Assembly (NCBI GenBank): GCA_023213395.1
Contig: CM041465.1
Location: 235,049,741 to 235,113,740, forward strand
Length of the DNA: 64,000 bases
Direction of reading: 5' to 3'
DNA from: Cycas panzhihuaensis
Taxonomy: Eukaryota; Cycadophyta
A program made the translations under genes and the position numbers. The notes under the pieces were generated by a model. The model was not told the origin of the DNA. It was given only the letters and a program-made list of their open reading frames with translations, and searched no databases. Shown here in pieces: positions 22,204 to 34,510 of this stretch (positions are counted from its first letter, which is position 1; each line of letters opens with the position of its first letter).

Positions 22204-24332
22204 AGAGCGTACCTGGAGAATTGATGTAGTTGAAATGAAGTTTCTATCTTACACCACACCTACTTCTTCTTTTCCTCCTCCCAACATATGGGCAGTGTAG
22301 GGGCTTCTTTACCTTCCTTGAAGCAAAAGGAAGAAAGTAAGAAAAGCAAACGAAAAGAAACTATGCCAAAAGCTGAAAAATAACCAAGGAAAAGGAAAGC
22401 AAAGAACATACACAGATTCTAATGGTTTGTCCTTCTCTGCTAATAGCATAATAAACCTGCAATCACAAAGGTTTTCCATCCTTTTCTAAGGGGCTGTTAG
22501 AGTTTCAAGAAAATATATATATACATATAGTTATAAAATGCTAAGAATATAGTAAGTTAAAGCACTTTAAGTCAAGAAAACTTCCAACCAAAGAACAACT
22601 CCAAATCTACTCTAAGCCAACAACATAAGACAAGGGATGCAGATAGTTATCCTCAGAATGGATAACCCTCCAACAAGTGCACCTCCATTCTATCTCTAGG
22701 CACAGGAAACAATAGGTTAGGATAGCCTAATAGTAGCAAATAACAAGAGAGACAAACAACACGAGGTTTACAAATGTCGTTTATGTTGCAAGTGTTTCTA
22801 TGTGCAGTAAATTGCAATGTTAACCAAGCTAAGACCTAAGGTGGATAAGAGAAACTATTTGGGACTAGAAAAACTACCCAAGAGAGTACTCAGGCTTGGA
22901 AACAATGTAGCAAGGGGATGCATATGTTGATATCTAGCATTGGACTATTCCCAGAGACTCCCTAGTAGCTCAAGAAAGGCATGAGTGGAAGAGAGGAAAG
23001 AGGAGAAGGGGGTTGCCCTTGAGGAGCAGGCCTAGTTAGGTATAGATCTAGACTTGGCTCCTTTCTCTTGCTCTTTGAGGTCCTCTCCCCATAGCCTCCT
23101 TGGAGAAACCAAGAGAGGGTAGGAAAATGATGTGGGTAGAAAGAAAAGAATGGAGGGATTGCCTCTTATATGCACTAGAAAATGGAAAAAAGGAAAGATA
23201 TTCCTAATGATCTAACATCATATAAGAAAGTTTAAAGGAAAGAAATGGAGAAAACATGAGATAATACCTACTAGACTATTTTGGAGGTAGGTCTGCCTCT
23301 GAAAATGGTAGGAAATAATAGATCTAAGGTGCTTATAGGTAGATCCTTAGGAGAATGATGCAACCTAGAAATAAACTTGCTGAAACTTGTTGAAAGGGCA
23401 TGGAGGTGAAAATTGGAGTGAATCCTTGCTTGAAAGAGCTTGTTGGTGAGCCTGCTATCATAGATCTAAGCTGAAGGGGCCAAATCTTAGGCTGGAGCAT
23501 AGGGAACTCAGGTGTTATAGGGCATTCCTACATAAAACTACCTATGAAAGAAGGAGAAGAGAGGAGAGTAGGTGGAAGAAGAAATGAAAAATGAAGTTCT
23601 TTTAGGCTTTATACCTAACCCTAGGCTGGATGGATAATTAGGGTTAGGGTAGGACCTAGGGGGTGTTGAACCCACATGGCAATTTCATGAAAAAATCAAA
23701 ATTTACTATGATAGATTTTTAAAAAGTATTAAGTGATAGTCGCCCCATGGTAAACTACACAGTATCTTAAAGTTTACCATAGTAATATGACTTTACCATA
23801 GTGCAATAACAGAGCCAAAAACATGACAAAAATAGATGCTTGGGAGCCCCAAAAGAGGGTACCCTGGGCCTAGGAGGGGTCAGCCCTCTATCCAGGTGTC
23901 TGGGGATAGTCATATGAAGAGGATGACCTAAACCAGATGGGATACCAAAGTTGTGGGATTCCTAAGAAACCGATTATTGGAATGAAGATGTATCAATCAC
24001 ACTTAGCAAGGTGCTAAGGGCTGTGATGTGGAAAAGGGGTTGTGAACGGATCACATGGGCTGAGTAGCACTTAAGACACCATGGAGGTGCATAGGAGGGT
24101 CATGGAGTGCCATGGGAACACTTGTCCCATAGATTGTTATAGGCTAAAAGAGTATCAAGCAATATGATCAATCAACAAATGCAAAATGATCACTCAAATG
24201 CGTTAGTCAGCCATGCAGTAAAATGATGCTTTCGTTTACCTTTCTATAAAAGTAACAAAGGTAAGGCCAAGATCATACCTACACCTATCTGAGTTGACTT
24301 ACCATGAACTCATTCCCAGCATTTGAGAAACA
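22204..24332 (-). repeat. 5' LTR of element L, part 2
   Basis: Continues 190-1172 after element A. It aligns in order with 30985-33121 of C: a CACAAAGGTTTT block near 22460, an AGGGGCTGTTA block, CCTGGGCCTAGGAGGGG near 23868, and the end ATTCCCAGC..GAGAAACA at 24332 (reverse complement TGTTTCTC). CTTAC follows as the likely right TSD copy; its partner is off the window. No gene is seen. Confidence 0.8.
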
Positions 24333-25986
24333 CTTACCTGTCCCTGAGAGAAATTCAACAATATTTCCACTTGTTAAATACCCTTATGACATAAAATGGA
24401 AACCATGAAATCAACTAATTTGAGAGAAATAACAAGAAAATAAAACTACCACTTACCCCTATGATACATAGATATAATAGTTGGCAATAGTAAACTCTCT
24501 TATGTAAATATGTTGAATCCAAGCCCTGAAAATGCCATCTTTTTCTCCTACATATAAATCACTTTCTTCTACAACAACATATGGCATGTATATATGTGTG
24601 TGTGTGTGTGTAGATATAGATATAGATATAGATATATGTGCTACTCAAATGGAGAGCAATAAAAATTCTATGTAAACTCAAAAGTAAATGAAAATAAACT
24701 ATGAACTATTAAGTGTATAAAGAGAGTGATAAGGGAGGGATTAGGAGCCTTAGAATGATAGTGTCCCCTTATATGAATTTGGTTTCCTAAGTTATACGTA
24801 AGATACCTCCCCTTGGCTTGCAAATTCATCCAAATGAACAAGCATAATGATAAGGAAGATGAGGCAACAAAAGAGGTAATCAAAGATGAGGATGTAATAA
24901 GAAGCTATAAAAGGATAATCTAGCACAAAACCATCTAACATTCACATGTCCTTATGCAAATTAAATGAAATAAGAAGGAAAACTACCTCAAAAGTTAGAG
25001 ATTGGATTACCAATCACTTTATTATGGAGTGATGGCCAATGGCAGTAAGAAGCTTACCTTAAGGCCTCTCTAAGCTATGTTGAGTGTGTGTCCTTAATCC
25101 TTACAATGAGTGGCTAGTTGAGCTCCTAAAAGTTAGATATTTTAACAAATTGTTTATAGCGTATACCTAGTATCTTCCTTGCAAAATGGTCTCCTCCCTT
25201 CCCTTGGAAAAGAGGGGGATTTTATAAGAAATCTAAGGTGATGGGTTGGTGGTTTCTTACTTATAATGTAGAGAAAACCATAAACTAGGTTTATGGTTTG
25301 AGAGATTTGAGTGACAAAACCAAGAAAAATCTAGGAAATGAGACTTGGGATGCTTGTTTAGCCTTCCAACATAAGTATGAGCCAACCTAGGGTCGATACA
25401 ACCTATCAAGTTAGAGATTTAGTTTATTAATGAGCAAATTATCACCATTAAATCTAAATCTTAGTTGGTGAGAGTCATATCATAAATTCTTTTGCAATAT
25501 TATGAATATATTTATAGTACCACAAAATACATTATGGTACCATGAATATAAGCAAAACTCATAGTAGTACAATAGTAGAAAATACATTTTATTACTTTCT
25601 TTTCTTAGAGATAGGTAGACCTATAAAAAATGAGACCTACAAATATCTATCTATCACAACTGAGTGAGGATAGAATGAAGACAGAGTAAAACAACAAAGA
25701 AAGAATTTATCAAGGCTAAGAACAAGTCACAAGTAGCCAGGGAGATACCCTTTTTCCAACTTAAGAAGACTAGTAGGGGACATAAGGGCCATGGACAGAT
25801 GTCCTACTCATCATTGGCAAAAATGAGGGACACAACTTAATCAATAAGGCAAAATAGTAAGCATGTATATACCATATAAACTTAATACATATATATCAAT
25901 GAAAAGAGGGTGAAAGGTAAGAAATATACATGTACTTACCTTACTTAAATGATTGTGTAAATTCTAGTCCTGGATGTTAGGAAACA
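24333..25986 (-). repeat. 3' LTR remnant of element E2
   Basis: The right edge ends GTTAGGAAACA (reverse complement TGTTTCCTAAC) and is followed by a PPT, so this is the start of the 3' LTR of a minus-strand element. The left side is cut by L. It carries GTACCACAAAA and GGTACCAT modules near 25515-25570, as other LTRs of the group do. A microsatellite lies inside it. No gene is seen. Confidence 0.7.
24592..24642. repeat. TG and ATAGAT microsatellite
   Basis: A run of about nine TG units is followed by repeated GATATA units. Confidence 0.9.
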
Positions 25987-26001
25987 CTACCCCCTTAATA
26001 G
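25987..26001 (-). other. Polypurine tract of E2
   Basis: The minus strand reads CTATTAAGGGGGTAG next to the LTR start. It matches TACCAAGGGGGCAA at the same place in C. Confidence 0.7.
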
Positions 26002-27059
26002 AACCTCTTCAAATATAGACCTAGAAGATGGTTATTATTGCCAACATAAGTGATAAGATATACTAAAGTAATAATACAAATCAAAATATGTGTGTGTCAC
26101 ATGGAGTCATGGCTGCCATAATGGTACCTCATTAGCAACAAGTCAGAGGTTGGTTGACCTAGGTTAGCCCTATAAGGATCCTAAGGAAAGAATGCACAAG
26201 CTAAGAGGGGTAATGAATCAATGATCATGTCAATCTGTAAGGCCAATGTCTATGAAACCTTAACTTACACGAGAAAAAGATGTCATACAATGGGGGGTTT
26301 ACCCCTATGGTATGACAAGGTAGGTAACATGGCCTCAAAGTGGGGCTTAGAAGCCTAAATCCCCTTGAATATAGGAGGCGATACCTTAGATATCCAAGGG
26401 GAAGAAGAGGTCCAATGGACTTGGGGATAGTCACCATAGTTTTACCTTGTTAGTGGCCATCTTTTGGAGGTATAACTTTTTTGGACCCTTTTAATATTTT
26501 ATAATTTTTTAAAACTTTGTTGTTTTATAATTTTTTTGATCTTTTGATTATTTTATAATTAAATTTTGTTTCATTTCTTTTATTATTTTATAGTTTTTTT
26601 TTCTGTTGGTTCAAATTTCTTTGTAAAGAATTATATGAAAGGAAATAGTAATCAAGTAAATTGAAATATGCACAAATGTACAAGCTAATTTACCCTCATT
26701 TCAGAGTTGGGTGGTAGTTTAGGCTCTTCCTAGAGCATAGGGGGAAGCTTCAACAACATGGCTTTAGCTTTTAGAAGGGGGCTATGTAAGCACAAGGTTA
26801 CCACCATAGGTTTACCTCATTAGTGGGTGCCTCTTAGAGGTGAGGCTAGGGGGGTCACCCCCATAGATATAGGTGCCTCAATGGGTGGTTGAATGGGATT
26901 GGAGAGGGTCATCTTCCAATGGCATACAATGCTCGAGGATGAAGTTAACTAACCTATACACTTTGGTGTTAAGTTCATGGGAAATATGGTGAATCTTGAT
27001 AGAGGGGAACTAGGCAAAGGTCTTAACCATGGGTAAAGGGAGTGGTAGACTTAAGAAAG
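26002..27059 (-). other. E2 interior between aRH and PPT
   Basis: No intact gene is seen. 26480-26610 is a T/A-rich stretch with repeated ATTTTATAATTTTTT. Near 26705-26760 the minus strand reads GAGCCTAAACTACCACCC, the half-hairpin motif that follows pol in A, B and C. 26770-27000 resembles 33420-33660 of C and should hold decayed aRH C-terminus and 3' leader. Confidence 0.5.
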
Positions 27060-27308
27060 CTAAGACAAAACAATATGGGAATCACAACATAAAATGATTG
27101 ATCTATGATGAAAATAAAGTGCATCAATTATAGCCTCAATGATAACATTGTACTTAGCCTCATTATTAGTGGCTTCATATAGATAAATCTTAGATTGAAC
27201 AAAGGTATACCCAGAGAGATCCTGGATGACCCAGGTAGCAGTAGAAGGCCCTGGGTTCCCATAGATACCCCCATTAGTATGAATGATTAATGCCACAAAG
27301 ATATGCAA
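27060..27308 (-). pseudogene. Second RNase H (aRH) of E2
   Basis: Reads IIHTNGGIYGNPGPSTATW, where the first catalytic Asp of TDG has become Asn, then YLYEATNNEAKYNVIIEAI and FHHRSIILCCDSHIV. The catalytic Glu (NNEA) and the Asp in CDS remain. The order of blocks matches C at 33719-34018. The loss of the first Asp suggests an inactive relic. It lies between the 3' LTR and the antisense PMD gene of E2. Confidence 0.8.
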
Positions 27309-28620
27309 TGATAACTCAAGATAGAATCACTAAATAATAGGAAGGTATGGGAATCAACGAATATCAAAAGGAACTAAGGCGAGCATAAAAATATAATTGG
27401 AATGATAGAACCTCATAGTTTTTAGGAGTGGTTACTAACTAAAATTAGTAAACCTCCTCTAATATTGACCTAAAGCAAAAAGCCTTACTAAGTGGGGTTT
27501 GATCATAATTGAGACTTTAGTGGGTCCAAGCAATTAGATCTAAACATCCTAAAATAGCTCGTATGACTAGACCTAAGGTACGTATCATAGATGGGGATAA
27601 GGCCATCACACGACCTACCCAAAGAACCAAGTAGGTGATGGTGAATATCCCCTACTTGATGCATACCTATATACACCTTTTTTTTTTTTTTTTGGAGTCC
27701 TTTTTAGACTTCTTCTTCTTTACTTCCTTTTCTTCTTCTTTTCTTTTCTTTTTCTTCGCTAGCTTCAATAGAGGATATATATGTAAGAGCCTAGGTGAAG
27801 AAACTATGAAGAAACTAGGAGGAATTTCATGGCAAAATTTTTAATAGAATAGACATGGTGCCATAAATTCTAGAGGAAGAAGTCAAACCATAGGGCAAAA
27901 CTAGCAAGTCATATGATAGTCTCAAGTATTAAGAGTGGGACATGCATGGAGTAAGGTGCTCGAGTAGGGTGACTAAAGAGGACTAAGGTAGCTGCCACTA
28001 CCAGAGACATAAAGACTCTCTCTAAGTAACCCTAGTTCAAGTCGTGGGTATACCCAACAAAACCCATATGAAACCATAACAAATGGAAAAGTATATAAAC
28101 CAATGGAAATATTGTGGAATAAAAAGTAAGTAGGGAGCTATAAAGGCACCTAGAACTCAGGAATAAAAATAAACAAGTAGTCGAATGAGACTCACAACTA
28201 ATAACATGGTATAAATAGTCAAAAGGCTACCAAAAGACTAAGTAGAAAGTGCAAGGATACTGAGGGAATCAAATAGTAATGTAGGTAATAAGAAATGAGA
28301 TATGGAAGCTCAAATAATATCTAACATACATAAGGCCTACAAGGGTAGTAAATTAAGAATCAAGAGGAAAAATGGGTCCCATGGACTATAAGCACCTATA
28401 GGGATTAGGTAGGCACCCTGGGGTGCTAAAAGGCTCACCTAGAAAAGAAGAGGGGGTGGTACTAAAATTGTGTAAAAGGTAGTAGAAAAAATATGGTCAA
28501 GCATAAAAATGATTTTGGCCAAATAAGGGATGAGAAGAAGGTCCCTAGGAGTAGCAAAGATAATGAAATCATAAAAGGAAGGACCTGGTATTGAAAAGGG
28601 TACTAGGGTTAAAGGGAAGA
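27309..28620. other. E2 spacer between aRH and PMD gene
   Basis: AT-rich, with no credible gene. A run of 15 T followed by a CT-rich stretch lies at 27678-27760. The region corresponds to 34019-34500 of C but is longer. Confidence 0.5.
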
Positions 28621-28627
28621 GGTCCTC

Positions 28628-28636
28628 TATATATAA
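28628..28636 (+). promoter_or_regulatory. TATA box ahead of the antisense PMD gene in E2
   Basis: TATATATAA on the plus strand lies about 650 bp before the PMD domain. C has TATATAA at the same place (34504-34510), followed in both by a stretch around ATTCATTTTCAC. Confidence 0.5.
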
Positions 28637-28679
28637 TGGGTTTCTTAAGAATTTGGAATTCATTTTCACAATCACCTAT

Positions 28680-30099
28680 TGGAATTTGGAAGAAAAAACA
28701 CTCTTCATTTGCTTTTTCCTTCATGTTTATGAGCTTGTTACGAGAGATCTAGCAATTAGATCGATGAGTAGGAACCGAGGGACCATAGGCAAGAGATGGC
28801 TCTAATACACCTAGACCTGATAGGTGGATGTTTGTTATTTTTATTATGTTTTTCATTTTTCATTGATATGTATTTTAGTAGTTGGGCTATACAGAAGTAG
28901 ATAAAATGGGGAAAAATGGGGCCCATTTGGGGCCTTATTTTGGACTTGGTTAGGACATCTTAGTTCCCTAGCCTTGGTGGGCTAATTGTCAGCTCTAATT
29001 TTTAAATTTTCTTTGTAGGTTTATTATTTTAGGGTAGGTTTGCAATGTACCACTATAAATGTCATGGTACTGTGAATATCATAACAATACTATAAACTCT
29101 CAAGTCATATGGGATTATAATGTATAATACCCTAGATATATCTATGGTACCACAAATATATTTGTGGTACAAAGATAAAAAATAAAAAGTTAGTTTCTTT
29201 TTTTGTTGTTAATTATTTACTATGATTTCAAAAGTTCTAACGCAAAAATTTTCATAATGTAATTTGTTATAGCAATTGATAACTATAAGAATATCAGAGT
29301 GCCTATGTTCAGACTAGTAGAGATGATGAATACATAAGATAGGGAGGTCCTACAAAGGTACGGGCTATTACAATCATGATGACACATCAATACACATTAG
29401 ATCGAGTACTTCTAGTTTACAATATATCACATTGGGACTGTAGGAAGTAGGTTTTCCACCTACCTTTGATAGGGGATATCATGATCACATCACAAGAGGT
29501 GAAGAGGATACTAGGGGTGTTAGCAAGAGTGATGCCTCTGAGTTGGGGGTACTATAGAGCATGGAGGAGGATCATCAGGTAGTTACTCAGTTCTTCTATG
29601 ACTGAGGGCACTAGGATAGATGTGGTAGATCAGTGAGGAAGATATTTATGGTAGGGATTCCTCATCTAAGGAAGATGATCACTTCACGATTCTATTCTAG
29701 ATATCCCAGAGATAGAACTACCAAGAGGTGCCTAGAGGGTGGATAGATACCATTCACAAGTGTAAGGTAGGGGAGAGGATGGACTGGGTGACACTTATGG
29801 CTACAAATATGAGGGCTTAGTTGGATGGTATTAGAGTAGCTGATTGAGGAGGGTTTTCCTACTACTCAGTCCTAAAGTGCTATTTTTTTATCATTTCTAA
29901 GGGGTGGGGCTAATTGTAGGGCTATAGATAATGGGACTAAGTTGGTCACTTCTCCATTGATGGCCTTCCCGATTTTGTAGCCTAGGGAGATAGAGTAGGT
30001 ATGTTAGTCAATGGATATAACTTCCTTAGAGATTCTGATACTAGATGATTATGTTATACATCCTTATTAGGGTGTCCACTAAGATACTGATAAGGAGGG
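28680..30099 (+). pseudogene. Plant mobile domain gene of E2, 5' part
   Basis: Antisense to the element it lies in. From about 29350 the plus strand reads LVYNISHWD, a stop, VFHLP, then EVKRILGVLA, matching LLVDIVSHWD..FHLP..DIRRILGVLA in C (35320-35450). This is the core pattern of the plant mobile domain (W....H.FHLP..E.T.T..D...ILG). Toward 30099 the frame runs into an acidic linker and is cut by element C at TSD GAGGG; it resumes at 47533. 28680-29300 is leader or intron, with GTACC palindromes. Several stops show decay. Confidence 0.7.
29147..29170. repeat. Perfect 24 bp palindrome
   Basis: GTACCACAAATA followed directly by its own reverse complement. It lies in the leader of the E2 PMD gene. 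Related GTACC modules flank it at 29050-29080. Confidence 0.85.
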
Positions 30100-33000
30100 T
30101 GGAATTGCATCTATGGGATGGTCACTACACTTAATAGGGGTTAAGGTGGTCAACGAACAATACCAGAATGTGAATAGGATCCTACAAGTGGAAGAGAACA
30201 CCACATAGGGCGTTTGTACGCCAGAGCGCGAGTTTGAGACCCACGAATGGTGCCTAACTTCCCCGGAGTAGCTTTTAGTTTTGGTTTTGAGGGCAAGATG
30301 TACATAGGGGTGTCTTGAGTAAATCCTAAGAGGTGAGGTCCTCCTACCCTCGGATGGTCAGAAGGAGGAGGAAGACCCATGAAAAGAGGGGTTCCCTATA
30401 GAAGAAGGATAATATGCAAGTGCAATGAGTGAAGATGAGAGGGGAATGGGTGTGAGATAAGCACAACTAAAGTTCCCTAGGTTGGTTGACTCAAGGTGAG
30501 TCTATAAAAGAATAAGAGATGGAGAGTGAAGGCCTAGTTGCTATGAAAGTAAGAGGAAGGGGGTTCAAACCTCAACAATGGTGAATAAGGCTATTAACAG
30601 TTGGATGTGTAGAGTGTGTGGTAAGGGAGTGTTATATGTTATCACAAAGGAAAAAAAAAAAAACAAACATACAATGCATTCCCTCTCTCTCTTTTTCCTT
30701 TTATGAAGCAAAGAGATAACCAAAATGTATCATGCAAGTCTAAGCATGCACTCTAAAATGATGCACACCTAAAAGGGTGTTTATGTTGAGGTAAATGGGG
30801 GGAAAGAGCGTAATTGTTATGGCATGCTTTTTCCTATAAAGTTAGCTATGCAACATGCACATACATGAAAGCTAGTTTGTTTCCCTTTTTTCTTTATATG
30901 TCTTAATATTGCAAGGACATACACTCCAACAACGATAAAGGGGGAAGGGGCATGTCGAAAAAGGAGGTATATACCCAGAAAATAGCTTGGCTAAAGGACA
31001 CACTCTACTTGTGCTCCACGTACGACCTCTAGTCTTTGCTCGCCATGTGACCGTTGCCAAAGAGGACATTGCCAAAGTCGATGGGGGCTTGCTTGCCTTC
31101 CCCATTTAAAAAGGAAGCAAAAGGAAGAGGCAAAAGAGAACGGTTGCTATGCGAGAAAATAAAGAAAAGAAATGAAAACAAAGGGGCAAGACTTACCTAG
31201 ATTGAAGTGTTCCTTTCCTCCACGCGTATCACCATCAAACCTACAAGCACAAAGGTTTTTCCCTTCCAAGAAGGGGCTGCCAAGATGCAAGCTAATATAT
31301 GTGTAATGATATAAAATAAATGCTGAAGTTTTATGCCTTAAGTTAGTTAATCTACTACTCGACCCAACTCTGCACTCTCTTAAAGAAGAAAAATAATGTA
31401 CGCTAAGTAAGAAAAAGAGGTTAGCCTTAGGATGGTTAACCCTCCCACAAGTTGACCTCCACATAGCCTTAGGACATAAAGTACAATAGTCTTATGGTAG
31501 CCTATGGGCAGTAAGCAGGAAAACGAGTGAATGTTGTGTGGTATGGAAGAGTTGCCTATGTAACGAAGACACTATGGGCAACGAATCACCACATTGACCT
31601 TACTAAGGGTCCAGATGGATGTTGAATGATGTTTGAGGCTTAAGAGGTGCTCAAAAGAAGAGCATGTAGACCTAGAACCAATGCAACAGGGGTTGCGTAC
31701 GCTAATATCCAACGTAGGCTTAGTCCCATAAACTCCTAGTTTGCCTAAGAGAAGCATGAATGCAAGAAAGGAAGGATGGGAAGGGGTTTGCTCTTGAGGA
31801 GTAGGCCCAATGGGATGGATCCCGCCTTAGCTCCCTTCACCCAGTCCTTATGGACCCTCTCCCATAACTTCCTTAGGAGAAACCAGTGGAGAATGAGAGA
31901 AATCTTGAGGTAGCAGAATAAAAAAATAGCAAAACACTCTCTTTTCACAGCAGAAAACATAAAAATAGAGAATGGTATACTAATAGATAAGCTTTAACAG
32001 AATAAATTTATGCTAAAACATGAAACAAGAGTAAGAGATACTTGTTAGGCTATGTTAGGGGTGGATCTACTCCTCTAAGCAGTGGAAGAAGGTAGATTTT
32101 ACAGGGTTCACAAGGTACCTCACAAGGTGGTATTAGAAGAGGAAATTGCTTGATGAGAGCTGAGGGGTGAGCATGGAGATCTTGCTTGAAGATGCTAGAT
32201 GAGGAGTCCTCTGCCACATACCAAAGCTACTATAGGTGGATCCCAGGTTGGGGTGGAAGAAACTCCAGTGTTATAAGCATACCTATGAGAATAAGGGAAG
32301 AGAGTGAAAAATAGTAGTAGGAGAAATGTTGTTAGAGAGCTAAGAAGAAGGAAAATAAGTAAGTTTTTCGGATATATACCTATCCCAACCCTAATCAAGT
32401 GATTAGGGTTCAGGTAGGGTTGATTTGGTGACTTATCCATGTGGCAGTTCTGCAAAAAAGAGGAGATTTGCCACGACAAATTTAAAAAGTAGTGAGCAAT
32501 AGTCATACCTTGGTAAACATTGTAGTACTATGACAAACTTCGCGGTACCATAGCAAATTTCGCAGTACTGCTAAGTTTATAGCAGTGTGAAACCAAGGTG
32601 TAGTAGTGGCAAAAGTAAAGGTCTTGGGAGCCCAAAATAGGGATATCCTGGGCCTAGGAGGGGCTAGCCCTCCTATCCATGTGGCTGGCGATAGCATGAA
32701 GGGGTTAGTCGACTAGACTAGGTAGGATATCGCGAGGAAAGAGTCCTAGGAATGTTAGAAATAGGTGAAAGTGCATGCCACTCCTAGGGAAACTAAGGGT
32801 TGTGGTAGCTAAATGAGGTGTGAGCGGATCACACTGGATGGTAGGGGCTCGAGGTGACGTGGAGGTAACATGGAGGGTTGTGAAGTGCCATGGGGGTACA
32901 TGACTCACTGAGAAGTATGTCCCGTGAGGGGTCATCATAGGCTAGAGACATACGAGGTGCTCAAGCGATATATATAATCAATCGTAAAATAAGCTAATTA

Positions 33001-33121
33001 AACCATGCAACCCAAATAATATTCTAATCCACATCTCTGAAGTCATTAAGATAAGAGAGAAAACATACATATGCTTACCTGAGTCAATCTGTCCATACCC
33101 ATTCCCAGTAGCTAAGAAACA
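30100..33121 (-). repeat. 3' LTR of element C
   Basis: About 3022 bp. The minus-strand start is TGTTTCTTAGC and the end is ..CAATTCCA. It pairs with 44533-47532 over its full length, including an A-run with CT repeat near 30650-30705, the pair CACAAAGGTTTTTCCC / AAGGGGCT near 31250, and palindromic GTACC modules at 32515-32590. ORFs inside are not treated as genes. Confidence 0.92.
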
Positions 33122-33136
33122 TTGCCCCCTTGGTAG
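33122..33136 (-). other. Polypurine tract of element C
   Basis: The minus strand reads TACCAAGGGGGCAA directly before the 3' LTR. Confidence 0.8.
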
Positions 33137-33579
33137 TAGAGCCTCATCACTTAGAAGCATGGTGCGACGGAAAATTCTGGCAACAAAAACTATTAGTAGC
33201 ACATGTATATATAATAATCATAATAGTGACAAGAACCAAGGGTGCTGGTGAGTGTCATGGAAGAACACGTGGATATGAGGATGAGGGTTAAGACGACATA
33301 GGAGTTGCGTACGTGTCACCCAGAAAATCAACCAAAAGCCATGATAGATGAGGGGGAATACCCCCATCGTAAGAGTGCAAGGGAGATGCATAATGATAAA
33401 AAAAGAAAGAGTGAATGGACAAACCTAGAGGTCACCATAGTTTAACCTCATTAGCAGTTGGCTTTTAGAGGTGCGAATGGATTGCAAGATGAGGAACAAG
33501 ATGGCCTGAGACTTGGGTAACTGGTCAATCGGGCAAGTCTCTCAAGGGAGATCATCAAGAAGGGGAAGGCAACACTCAA
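33137..33579 (-). other. 3' interior of C after aRH
   Basis: No gene is seen. It resembles 19241-19652 of A and 26002-26950 of E2. Confidence 0.55.
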
Positions 33580-34018
33580 GGATGAGGTGAACGGGGCCAT
33601 CTACCTTAGCGTTGAGGGCTCGAGGGATGTGTCAAATATCGATAGACTAAAAAGAAACCAATAGGGACCTAGCGGTCAAAGCGAGGGCTCTCAAGCATGG
33701 GCATCACACTTGGTAGACCTAGGTGAGATGGGATACCACAACTTGGGAGTCACAAAGGAGAATAATGGGTCTATGGTGGAAACAGAGCGCATCAATAAGG
33801 GCTTCAATAACGGCTATGCACTCAGCTTCGTTATTGGTGGCCTTAGGGAGGAAGACTTCAGAACGTAAGAAATCGTGTCCAGAAGGGTCACGAAGAATCC
33901 ACGTGGCGATGGAGGGACCAGGATTACTGTGGCTTCTACCGTCGGTGAAGATGAAGAGGGTCATGGGTGAACAAAGAAAGTATCTTGGTGGGAAGAAATA
34001 TAATAAGGTCAAGGGCAA
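33580..34018 (-). pseudogene. Second RNase H (aRH) of element C
   Basis: RNase H-fold domain, best preserved of the four in the window. MTLFIFTDGRSHSNPGPS starts at 33964 with the first Asp (TDG). LPKATNNEAECIAVIEAL gives the Glu, IILLCDSQVVVSHLT the second Asp, and, after stops, PRALNAKVDGPVHL near 33600 the last Asp. It would cut RNA in RNA:DNA hybrids. It lies about 3.7 kb after integrase, beyond the antisense PMD gene, and not next to RT. The N-terminal 100 codons are open; the C-terminal part has stops. Confidence 0.85.
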
Positions 34019-34500
34019 AGAAGAAAGAGGGGTCGTATAGCTAATAACGATGGTTGCGAATAGTAGGAGGACCCAATAAGGAGGCTACCTGGTGGTAGAG
34101 CGGTTTACCCCACCAACAGGGAAGAATGAGCGACGAAAAGGACCTTCTAGGGCACCAAAGGTCGATTAAGGAAGTGAAAAGCAATCCCAAATGGAGGGAG
34201 TCTTCCCTTTAGAGACCCTAGAGGCACAAATAGGCCACGAAAATAACTCCAGGATGGCGAAACGGGCTAAACAAGTATAGACTCAAGTATGCACGGGAAT
34301 GGCATGTAAAAGAAGACAGAAGGGCCCTAGTAGAAATTAGTCAATGAGGCACCATAAATGCGCCTAAAAGAATGAGCAAAATGAGGGCTATGGAGGCGAA
34401 AGAGGAAATAGGGCCAAAAGGCAATGATAATTAGAGATGAGGGATGGCCCTAAGGGCTGTCTTAAAGGCAAAAATGGAGGAAGTGCCCAATGGAACCCCT
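34019..34500. other. Spacer between aRH and PMD gene of C
   Basis: No ORF on either strand is supported. It would hold the upstream region of the PMD gene. A tRNA-like stretch near 34090 was checked and rejected. Confidence 0.5.
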
Positions 34501-34503
34501 GCC

Positions 34504-34510
34504 TATATAA
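34504..34510 (+). promoter_or_regulatory. TATA box of the antisense PMD gene in C
   Basis: TATATAA on the plus strand, matched in place by E2 (28628-28636). It is the only clear core promoter element ahead of the PMD exons. Confidence 0.5.

Noticed and set aside
190-25986. One shared LTR serving two tandem elements, L and E2
   Set aside because: The L LTR has its own complete start at 24332. A separate LTR remnant follows with a second start and PPT at 25986, so nesting explains it better.
28439-28675. 78-codon minus-strand ORF in E2
   Set aside because: No domain and no counterpart in C; it overlaps the inferred promoter of the PMD gene.
34080-34120. tRNA-like stretch (GGTGGTAGAGCGGTTT)
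   Set aside because: It resembles an A box, but no B box of the GGTTCGA type and no acceptor or anticodon stems follow.
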